The translations under genes were made by a program, and so were the position numbers. A stretch of DNA of 18,240 nt from Anaerolinea sp. (GTDB lineage Bacteria; Chloroflexota; Anaerolineae; Anaerolineales; Anaerolineaceae): assembly GCA_013824385.1 (NCBI GenBank), contig PNNU01000016.1, positions 1 to 18,240 of the forward strand. Direction: 5' to 3'. Below the pieces are notes generated by a model that saw only the letters and a program-made list of their open reading frames with translations, searched no databases and had not been told where the DNA came from. The stretch's first letter is position 1. Every line of letters begins with the position of its first letter. Positions 6,673 to 12,742 of this stretch are shown piece by piece.

Positions 6673-7647
6673 ATGTCACCAAATACTGCCACCGCTATTG
6701 CCCACCCCAACATCGCTTTCATCAAGTATTGGGGTAACCGCGATCAAACCTTACGTCTGCCTGAAAACGGCTCCATTTCAATGAACCTGGAAGAATTGAT
6801 CACTCGTACCCGGTTAACCTTTGACCCTGCTTTTACATCGGATATTTTTGACTTAAACGGACTGAGACAATCCGGTGCTGCACTGCAGCGGGTAACCTCC
6901 CACTTAAACGTAATCCGTGGAATCCGCGGAATCGCTACACGTGCCCATGTGATGAGCGAAAATAATTTTCCATCAGGTGCCGGCATCGCTTCTTCAGCAT
7001 CGGCTTTTGCGGCGCTTACAGTAGCTGCCGTCCACGCGTTGGGACTTGAAATGAGTGAAAAAGATCTTTCACGGCTTGCCCGCCGCGGATCAGGTTCCGC
7101 TTGCCGCTCCATCCCCGCTGGTTTTGTCGAATGGTATCGTGGTAATTCGGATATAGATTCGTTTGCCGTAAGCATCGCCAAACCCAACCACTGGCCCCTG
7201 GTAGACTGCATTGCCGTGGTTGCCAGCTCGCATAAAAAAACAGGGTCGAGTGATGGTCACAAATTAGCCTCCTCCAGTCCTTTCCAGGCTGTCCGCGTGT
7301 TGGATGTAGATCGCAGAATTGACCGCTGCCGTGATGCACTGCTTGCCCGTGATTTTGAGGGCTTTGCCGAGATTATTGAAGAAGACAGCAATATGATGCA
7401 CGCAGTTATGATGACCTCCCATCCCGCCTTGTTTTATTGGGAACCGGCCACTATTGAAATTATGAAGACTGTTCAATCCTGGCGAAAAACAGGCATTCCC
7501 GCCGCCTATACCATTGATGCAGGGCCCAACGTTCACATCCTATGCGAGTCAAGTGCACTCGAAAACATCAAACACCGGCTGGCTTCCATACCAGGTGTTA
7601 AAGAAGTGCTCATTGCGCATCCCGGTGGAGCTGCAAGAATCGCATAA
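6673..7647 (+). CDS. mvaD: Diphosphomevalonate decarboxylase (or phosphomevalonate decarboxylase)
   Basis: A GHMP-superfamily enzyme of 324 residues that makes isopentenyl diphosphate, or isopentenyl phosphate, by ATP-dependent decarboxylation in the mevalonate pathway. Signatures: AHPNIAFIKYWGNRD (10-24) with the conserved Lys18, LPENGSISMNL, the ATP-binding loop GAGIASSAS (102-110), GSGSACRS (139-146) with the substrate-binding Ser and Arg145, and the catalytic Asp282 in IDAGPN. Length fits the family. Position 22 is Asn where the yeast enzyme has Lys (KYWGK). The start at ATG 6673 has AGAGG four bases upstream and begins just before the first conserved strand, whereas the upstream GTG would add 37 unsupported residues. 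Chloroflexota are known to use mevalonate genes, and one member has a phosphomevalonate decarboxylase, so the exact substrate is open. Confidence 0.92.
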   Translation: MSPNTATAIAHPNIAFIKYWGNRDQTLRLPENGSISMNLEELITRTRLTFDPAFTSDIFDLNGLRQSGAALQRVTSHLNVIRGIRGIATRAHVMSENNFPSGAGIASSASAFAALTVAAVHALGLEMSEKDLSRLARRGSGSACRSIPAGFVEWYRGNSDIDSFAVSIAKPNHWPLVDCIAVVASSHKKTGSSDGHKLASSSPFQAVRVLDVDRRIDRCRDALLARDFEGFAEIIEEDSNMMHAVMMTSHPALFYWEPATIEIMKTVQSWRKTGIPAAYTIDAGPNVHILCESSALENIKHRLASIPGVKEVLIAHPGGAARIA

Positions 7648-7679
7648 TTCCAAATAATAATCGTTAATGAATTTCAGAT

Positions 7680-7742
7680 AAACCGGTCGGTGAAAACCTT
7701 CTCCAAACCGGATATAATATTGGGCGTAAACCGATACGGTTT
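7680..7742. repeat. Four copies of the hexamer AAACCG around the M50 protease promoter
   Basis: AAACCG occurs at 7680-7685, 7705-7710 and 7728-7733 on plus and as CGGTTT at 7737-7742. The last two form an inverted repeat with a 3-base centre (AAACCG ATA CGGTTT). The first three are 25 and 23 bases apart, about two helical turns. They bracket the -35 and -10 elements, an arrangement expected of an operator. Confidence 0.45.
7690..7718 (+). promoter_or_regulatory. Promoter of the M50 protease operon
   Basis: A perfect -10 TATAAT (7713-7718) with GTGAAA (7690-7695), four of six matches to the -35 consensus, at 17-base spacing. Transcription would start near 7725, giving a leader of about 28 bases that contains the GGAG ribosome binding site (7744-7747). 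It overlaps the AAACCG copies. Confidence 0.55.
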
Positions 7743-7752
7743 TGGAGACTGA

Positions 7753-8841
7753 ATGACAACACTTTGGAGCACCGTTTTAAATATACTTGAATTCATACTC
7801 GCTTTTGGCGCGCTGGTATTTCTGCACGAATTAGGTCATTTCATAGCTGCACGTACAAATAAAATTGAAGTGGAAGAATTCGGCTTTGGCTACCCCCCCA
7901 AAATGTTCAGATTATTCCGGGCAGGCGGCACCGATTTTACTTTCAACTGGATTCCCTTCGGCGGTTTCTGCCGCATGAAAGGTGAAGCTGGTGATACCCT
8001 GGAAGTGGGCAGTTTTGCGGCTGCGAACCCGTGGCGACGACTGGCCACCTTGTTGGGGGGCCCGATCACCAACTTGTTGATCGGTATGTTGATTATCGCC
8101 TTCCTCTTCACCCGAATGGGTGCTCCTGATTTGACCCAGGTTAAAATTATTGATATCTCGCCTAATTCACCTGCGTCAGCGGATTTGATGGTAGGAGATA
8201 TTATTTCAGAGCTTGACGGGCAACCCGTGGACAGCATAGAAAAATTATCTCTGTTGGTCAAACCCAACCTCGGCAACGAGGTCACTCTCACGATTTTACG
8301 CGATAACAAACCCCTTGAGATTTTAATCACCCCACGCGAAAAATCTCCTGAAGGGGAAGGCGCCATGGGTGTCACCATTTCCAATCCGGTCAATCAGATC
8401 ACTTATCTGCAAGCCATTCCCATGGCGTTCATTTCTACCATGGATCAAGGTTATCAACTGATGATGCTTCCCGTCCGCCTCATCAGTGGTCAGATCGCAG
8501 CCAAAGACGCTAGAATGGTCAGTGTAAAAGGGATCTACGATATCTTTGCACAGGTTCAAACCATCGACAAACAAGAAGCAGCCATTGATCCCAGCGTTAA
8601 AGGGCTCACTGTTTTGAACTTCCTGGCGATGATATCCATTGCGTTGGGTTTTACCAACCTGCTTCCCATCCCCGCATTGGATGGCGGCCACATAATATTC
8701 CTGATCCCCGAAATCCTCTTTAAAAAGAGGGTGAAACCGGAACTCGAAGGCCGTGTCCATTTTATCGGTTACGTCATTCTTATGGGGCTGATGGTAGTCA
8801 TGGTCATTAACGACATCATAAATCCCGTTATCTTACATTAG
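7753..8841 (+). CDS. rseP: RseP-type intramembrane zinc metalloprotease (M50, site-2 protease) with PDZ domain
   Basis: A 362-residue membrane protease that cleaves transmembrane segments of its substrates, usually after a first cut by a surface protease. The first membrane segment (about 8-30) carries the zinc motif HELGH (H25, E26, H29). The FGFGYPP and PFGGFCRMKGE stretches are typical of RseP/MmpA. A second membrane segment follows at about 90-115, then a PDZ domain (about 125-195; SPNSPASADLMVGDIISELD) and a C-terminal membrane segment with LLPIPALDGGH, whose Asp310 is the third zinc ligand. A last membrane segment lies near the C-terminus. The PDZ domain is single, whereas E. coli RseP has two. 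Start ATG 7753 after GGAG. First gene of an operon with the HEAT protein (10-base gap). Confidence 0.95.
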   Translation: MTTLWSTVLNILEFILAFGALVFLHELGHFIAARTNKIEVEEFGFGYPPKMFRLFRAGGTDFTFNWIPFGGFCRMKGEAGDTLEVGSFAAANPWRRLATLLGGPITNLLIGMLIIAFLFTRMGAPDLTQVKIIDISPNSPASADLMVGDIISELDGQPVDSIEKLSLLVKPNLGNEVTLTILRDNKPLEILITPREKSPEGEGAMGVTISNPVNQITYLQAIPMAFISTMDQGYQLMMLPVRLISGQIAAKDARMVSVKGIYDIFAQVQTIDKQEAAIDPSVKGLTVLNFLAMISIALGFTNLLPIPALDGGHIIFLIPEILFKKRVKPELEGRVHFIGYVILMGLMVVMVINDIINPVILH

Positions 8842-8851
8842 GATTAATCAC

Positions 8852-9937
8852 ATGGTTGAAGAGCTCGAAAGAATCAAATTTTCAGAAATAGCCGCGGCGT
8901 TGAAAGACACCGATCATCCCTTCCCTGCTCGTTTACTGCGAGGGTTCTCTGACCTTTTCCCAAGGGATATTAAGGAATTCATCCCCATCTGGCAGGACAC
9001 TTCAATTTCCCGCAAGATTTCACTCCTTGAAGACCTTGAAGAACTCACCGAAAAAGACACTCTTGTATGCTTTGATGAAGTGGCTAAAGCAGTGATCAAT
9101 GATCTTGATCCAATGGTGCGCGTACTTGCCATCCGCTTATTGTGGGAATGTGAAGACCCACGGATCGTACCCACCCTGATTGAATTAATGCTTGAAGATC
9201 TGGACGAAGGGGTCAGGTCCACTGCCGCTTCACTGCTGGGTCATTTTGTTTACCTCGGCGAATTGGAAGAGATTTCTGATGTGGTCAAGATTTCAGCAGT
9301 GCAGAACCTGCTGGAAGTTGTTAACAGCGAAGGAGCTACTACGGTGCGTTTACGCGCCCTGGAATCACTGGGATACTCCAGCCATCCCAAAGTACCCAGC
9401 TTGATTAAGGCCGGATATGAATCCAAAGACAACCCCTGGATAGCCAGCGCTGTATGCGCCATGGGCCGTTCAGCAGATGACCAATGGGCGGAATACGTCC
9501 AAAAACAACTGGATTCAGGCGATCCTGACATCCAGTTTGAAGCCGTGCGCGCCTCTGGGGAACTCGAACTTGCCACCGCTTTGGACCAACTATTTACGCT
9601 CGTTGAAGACGAAGAATACGACAGTGAACTGCGTCTGGCCGCCATCTGGTCTCTCTCACAAATTGGCGGACGAGAAGTAAAAGATAAACTTCAAGAACTG
9701 CTCAAGGAATCTGAGAGCGATGAAGAAATTGAATGGCTTGAAAAAGCACTTGAAAACCTGGAATTGAGCGCTTCACCTGAAGGCTTGAATTTCTTTGACT
9801 TCAAACCTCCATCTGATGATGATGAAGATGAAGATGGAGACGAGTCTGAAGACGAAGAATACGAAGAAGATGACTTTGACAGTCTCGAAGAAGACGGCGA
9901 CGATGACAGTGATGACGACGATGATGATGACCAATAA
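8852..9937 (+). CDS. HEAT-repeat protein with extremely acidic C-terminal tail
   Basis: A 361-residue cytoplasmic protein, no enzyme motif seen. Residues about 80-305 are made of alpha-helical HEAT-type repeats, for example DPMVRVLAIRLLWECEDPRI, EGVRSTAASLLGHF and SELRLAAIWSLSQIGG, each with the D-x-x-V/L-R-x-x-A signature. Residues about 322-361 are almost purely Asp, Glu and Ser, with no basic residue, ending in a run of seven Asp and Gln. Such proteins are protein-interaction scaffolds; the partner is unknown, though neighbours suggest a link to the membrane proteases. The start ATG 8852 has AGGA nine bases upstream. The next gene starts 15 bases after its stop. The acidic tail is coded by GAT/GAC/GAA repeats that may vary in length between strains. 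Confidence 0.85.
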   Translation: MVEELERIKFSEIAAALKDTDHPFPARLLRGFSDLFPRDIKEFIPIWQDTSISRKISLLEDLEELTEKDTLVCFDEVAKAVINDLDPMVRVLAIRLLWECEDPRIVPTLIELMLEDLDEGVRSTAASLLGHFVYLGELEEISDVVKISAVQNLLEVVNSEGATTVRLRALESLGYSSHPKVPSLIKAGYESKDNPWIASAVCAMGRSADDQWAEYVQKQLDSGDPDIQFEAVRASGELELATALDQLFTLVEDEEYDSELRLAAIWSLSQIGGREVKDKLQELLKESESDEEIEWLEKALENLELSASPEGLNFFDFKPPSDDDEDEDGDESEDEEYEEDDFDSLEEDGDDDSDDDDDDDQ

Positions 9938-9952
9938 ATCAGGTATCTAATA

Positions 9953-11143
9953 ATGTATTGGTTGATTCGATTCCTCCTTTGTTCATTGATGCTGCTGCCC
10001 ATCGGAAGTGTCAAGGCACAGAGTGAGGAGCCGGTCACCAATGTACAGTTGGATTTTCAATTTGGCTCATCGATTCACATCGATGCTCTCGTTTCAAACC
10101 CAGCCGATTATTCTTCAATCCTGCTGATACTTCAACCTGATGGACAATCTTCAAGACAAATAAAAATTAATCCTGCCGCGGATGGCAGTGTAATAGTCGA
10201 CTATGATTTGACTCTCGATCCGCTGCGGCCTTTTGCACGTGTTTATTACTGGTTTGACCTGACTGCTCTGGATGGTTCAAGCATTACTACTTCTTCGTAC
10301 TGGTTCGATTATCTTGATGATCGTTTTCAATGGGATTCGTCTGAAACCGATCTCTTTCAAATCAATTGGGTTAACGGATCAGATGCCTTTGGTCAGAAGG
10401 TTCAGGAAATTGCCCGCGACGGACTCAAAGCCTCCACCAACCTGCTGCCGGTGACCCCCGACTTCCCCATTCACATCTATATCTATCCAGATGTGGATAC
10501 ACTTCAAGAAGCACTAACGCTCACCGGTCAACCCTGGATTGCCGGACATGCCTCAACGGATATCGGTGTCTTACTTGTTTCAAACGGCAGTCAATCTGCC
10601 GAGTTGATCGAGATGGAGCGCCAAATCCCCCACGAAATGATGCATGTGTTGGAATACAAACTTGCTGGAGAATCCTATTCAAACATCCCTGCCTGGTTGA
10701 ATGAAGGGCTCGCCACCTCAGCGGAACTCTATCCTGACCCTGACTTGCAGCGCGTTTTAAACGAGTCTCAAGTCAGCGGATCATTACTGTCAATTTCTTC
10801 CTTGTGCGACGGCTTTCCACAGGATGCCAAAACAGCCCAGCTTGCCTACGCGCAATCTACATCGTTTGTCAATTACCTCAACGGACGCTTTGGTTCCCAA
10901 ATTTTCTCCAAGCTGATCGAAAACGCCGCCTCCGGTCAGACCTGTGAAAGCGCCATTAATTCGGCTGTCTCGGTCTCACTTGCTGATCTCGAAAAAGATT
11001 GGTTGGCAGTCACCTTCATTATCTCCACACCTGTCAATTTCGGCATTCTGGCGATCGTCATTGCTGTTGGAGTTCTAATAGTCGTGATGATGATTATGCT
11101 TTTATGCAAAAGGCATTACATTGAAAGGAAAACGAATGACTGA
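9953..11143 (+). CDS. Secreted, membrane-anchored gluzincin metallopeptidase (peptidase MA-like)
   Basis: A 396-residue protein with a signal peptide (residues 1-22, probable cut after V-K-A) and a C-terminal membrane segment (about 361-384) followed by a short basic tail, so the catalytic part lies outside the cytoplasmic membrane. The zinc motif is HEMMH (H227, E228, H231), and the third ligand is likely E251 in LNEGLA, about 20 residues on, the gluzincin arrangement used by the peptidase MA-like family. The first 120 residues look like a beta-rich domain. Substrate unknown. It overlaps the acylphosphatase start by 8 bases and is third in the operon beginning with the M50 protease. A surface protease next to a site-2 protease could provide the first cut in a proteolytic cascade, which is inference. 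Confidence 0.87.
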   Translation: MYWLIRFLLCSLMLLPIGSVKAQSEEPVTNVQLDFQFGSSIHIDALVSNPADYSSILLILQPDGQSSRQIKINPAADGSVIVDYDLTLDPLRPFARVYYWFDLTALDGSSITTSSYWFDYLDDRFQWDSSETDLFQINWVNGSDAFGQKVQEIARDGLKASTNLLPVTPDFPIHIYIYPDVDTLQEALTLTGQPWIAGHASTDIGVLLVSNGSQSAELIEMERQIPHEMMHVLEYKLAGESYSNIPAWLNEGLATSAELYPDPDLQRVLNESQVSGSLLSISSLCDGFPQDAKTAQLAYAQSTSFVNYLNGRFGSQIFSKLIENAASGQTCESAINSAVSVSLADLEKDWLAVTFIISTPVNFGILAIVIAVGVLIVVMMIMLLCKRHYIERKTND

Positions 11144-11438
11144 TACCCCTCCTGCAGATCTGGTTCAGCTTCACATCCGCGTGGACGGGCACGTTCAGGG
11201 CGTCGGTTTTCGCTATTTTGTCTATGATTTCGCCCAGGCAAAAGCACTCACCGGCTGGGTGCGCAACCGCCACAATGGAGAGGTTGAAGTTTTGGCCGAA
11301 GGCTCCCGCGCGGACCTCGAAGATTTGCTCAACCATATCCGCCGCGGACCGAGCCGTTCCATGGTCACTGAAGTCAAATTCGATTGGTCTATTTCATCCA
11401 ATCTCTACGACAAATTCTCGCTGCTACCCACCGAATAA
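11136..11438 (+). CDS. acyP: Acylphosphatase
   Basis: A 100-residue cytoplasmic enzyme that hydrolyses carboxyl-phosphate bonds such as acetyl or carbamoyl phosphate. It shows the family signature GHVQGVGFRYFV with catalytic Arg26 and the second signature GWVRNRHNGEVEV with Asn44, and its length is normal for the family. I chose ATG 11136, preceded by AAAGGAAAACG, rather than the TTG at 11121. The start lies inside the last codons of the peptidase gene (8-base overlap), which suggests translational coupling. It is the last gene of the operon and is followed by a hairpin. Confidence 0.95.
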   Translation: MTDTPPADLVQLHIRVDGHVQGVGFRYFVYDFAQAKALTGWVRNRHNGEVEVLAEGSRADLEDLLNHIRRGPSRSMVTEVKFDWSISSNLYDKFSLLPTE

Positions 11439-11455
11439 TAAACATTGTCTTTATT

Positions 11456-11487
11456 GAATTCGATTTCTTTTTCTAGAAATCGAATTC
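11456..11487 (+). terminator. Hairpin after the M50 protease-acylphosphatase operon
   Basis: GAATTCGATTTC (11456-11467) and GAAATCGAATTC (11476-11487) form a perfect 12-bp stem with the loop TTTTTCTA. It starts 17 bases after the acylphosphatase stop. The following bases (TTGCCCTAATTATTG) are only moderately T-rich, so it may be a weak terminator or a 3'-end stabilising hairpin. Confidence 0.65.
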
Positions 11488-11528
11488 TTGCCCTAATTAT
11501 TGTCCCAAATTTTTGAATAAAAAATCGC

Positions 11529-11534
11529 TATAAT
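11529..11534 (+). promoter_or_regulatory. -10 element of a probably leaderless mntA transcript
   Basis: A perfect TATAAT ends six bases before the ATG of the antitoxin gene, so transcription should begin at or next to the start codon. No ribosome binding site is present in the intervening bases (AATCAC). No good -35 is visible at 16-18 bases. Confidence 0.55.
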
Positions 11535-11540
11535 AATCAC

Positions 11541-11828
11541 ATGAATTACGCACAATTGATCAATAAAAGGGCATCCATTTACCAGATTGCCGAGAAATAC
11601 GGTGCCACCCGTATCCGTGTTTTCGGTTCAGTTGCTCGTGGTGACTCTGATGATAAAAGTGATGTGGATTTTCTCGTCACCCTTGAAGCGGACCGCAGCC
11701 TATTTGACCTCGGTGGATTACAATTTGAGCTTCAGGAATCTTTAGCCCTCCCCGTGGATGTAATCACAGAAGATGGTTTAAAGGGTGACGCTCGTCAGAA
11801 AATTCTTGCAGAGGCCAAAGAAATATGA
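11541..11828 (+). CDS. mntA: MntA-type antitoxin, minimal nucleotidyltransferase
   Basis: A 95-residue nucleotidyltransferase of the MNT family, antitoxin of the HepT-MntA system. In studied members it transfers AMP to a tyrosine of the HEPN toxin and so silences it. The signature GSVARGDSDDKSDVD fits GS-x10-D-x-D exactly (GS near residues 29-30, metal-binding D-V-D after ten residues), and a third acidic strand is seen in LPVDVITEDGL. The ATG has no ribosome binding site but a TATAAT six bases upstream. Its stop overlaps the ATG of the toxin gene (ATGA), normal for such pairs. It lies between two hairpin- or AT-rich gaps, as expected for a mobile toxin-antitoxin unit. Confidence 0.92.
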   Translation: MNYAQLINKRASIYQIAEKYGATRIRVFGSVARGDSDDKSDVDFLVTLEADRSLFDLGGLQFELQESLALPVDVITEDGLKGDARQKILAEAKEI

Positions 11829-12150
11829 GAGATGATTTACAGCGTTGTGCGGATATACTCCAAGCGATTGAAAACATCAATCAAAAAGTTATGGATTCCA
11901 CGAAGAGAATTCAAACGACCTTCTAAATGTTTGGATTCTGCACAATTTACAAATTATCGGTGAAGCAGCTTATAAAACCAGCAATTCATTTAAAGAAAAA
12001 TATCCACTTATCCCCTGGTCGAAAATGATCGGCACACGACATGTGTTGGTCCACGATTATTTTCAAACGAATATACACTTAATATGGCAAACAGTCGAAG
12101 AAGACCTGCCAAGTCGTAAACAACAACTGGATTTAATTCTCAAACTTTGA
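11825..12150 (+). pseudogene. hepT: HepT-like HEPN toxin gene with a one-base frameshift
   Basis: The toxin partner of mntA, a HEPN-domain ribonuclease (DUF86 family). The ATG overlaps the antitoxin stop. The first frame reads MRDDLQRCADILQAIENINQ and runs into a stop at 11924-11926. From about 11890 the true sequence continues in the frame one base back: a short segment with GFHEENSNDLLNVW, then LQIIGEAAYKTSNSFKEKYP, IPWSKMIGTRHVLVHDYF, and an end at TGA 12148-12150. The switch falls at a run of five A in CAAAAAG and is repaired by adding one A, giving 108 residues. The active motif R-x4-H-x-Y (RHVLVHDY) is intact, including the tyrosine that MntA modifies. So the gene is freshly broken, is expressed by slippage at the A-run, or contains an assembly error. 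Confidence 0.85.
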
Positions 12151-12224
12151 ATTTCTCACAGTCCTAAAAAACAAACATCAAATATGTGGACTTCTATAAA
12201 TTATTATTATTCTTGCCATCCAAA

Positions 12225-12656
12225 TCATTCAACAACTTCAATTGGTAGTTCAAACAGTAAATCTCTGCTATGATAAGCAAAAATAAAATATTTTCCAGGT
12301 TCAAAGTAATATTTTATTGGTATATATCCATCCACAAATGAAATACTCTTGCTCTCGCTATATATCGGTTCGTCAAAATACCTTATTGGATCATGAAAAA
12401 CGTTAATCGATATCATATATTCAGATGATGAGATATTTGGTTTGGCCTTCAAATAAACAAAAATATCATCATTTACTGAAAATTTTCGTTCCTGTTTCCA
12501 TTCATCGTTATCAAACTTACATAAATATGCTTCCTTAACAGTTAATATAGTATGAGGAAATGTTTGCTTCTTATCACTGAACCTATGCTCAAGATAAGTA
12601 ACTGTGATTAAGCAAATAATCAGTAAGATTACGAATCCATAAATTATTTTTTTCAT
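12225..12656 (-). CDS. Small membrane-anchored protein of unknown function
   Basis: I do not recognise this 143-residue protein. The N-terminus MKKIIYGFVILLIICLITV is a signal anchor or uncleaved signal peptide (about residues 4-24); there is no proper lipobox since the residue before Cys is Ile. The rest (about 35-143) is rich in Tyr, Phe, Ile and Asp/Glu in an alternating pattern, ending FEPGKYFIFAYHSRDLLFEL, which suggests a small extracellular beta-sandwich. I chose ATG 12656, preceded by GGGGTG, over the longer frame beginning at 12689. It is AT-rich compared with uvrB and lies 87 bases after the uvrB stop on the same strand. It may be part of a variable segment together with the adjacent toxin-antitoxin remnant. 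Confidence 0.6.
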   Translation of the reverse strand: MKKIIYGFVILLIICLITVTYLEHRFSDKKQTFPHTILTVKEAYLCKFDNDEWKQERKFSVNDDIFVYLKAKPNISSSEYMISINVFHDPIRYFDEPIYSESKSISFVDGYIPIKYYFEPGKYFIFAYHSRDLLFELPIEVVE

Positions 12657-12742
12657 CGGACACCCCATTATTTGAATCCTGAAAAACAAATCTTTTTGTT
12701 GTTCGGGTTACCCCTCTTACCACCACTAATTATAATTAATAA

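Noticed and set aside
7700..7748. Hairpin formed by TCTCCAAACCG and CGGTTTTGGAGA as a riboswitch-like leader
   Set aside because: The first arm lies upstream of the predicted transcription start near 7725, so the RNA would not contain both arms. It is better read as part of the DNA-level operator.
9691..10041. A Ser-rich 116-codon minus-strand frame
   Set aside because: It is the complement of the Asp/Glu repeat codons of the HEAT protein tail, so its open length is a composition effect.
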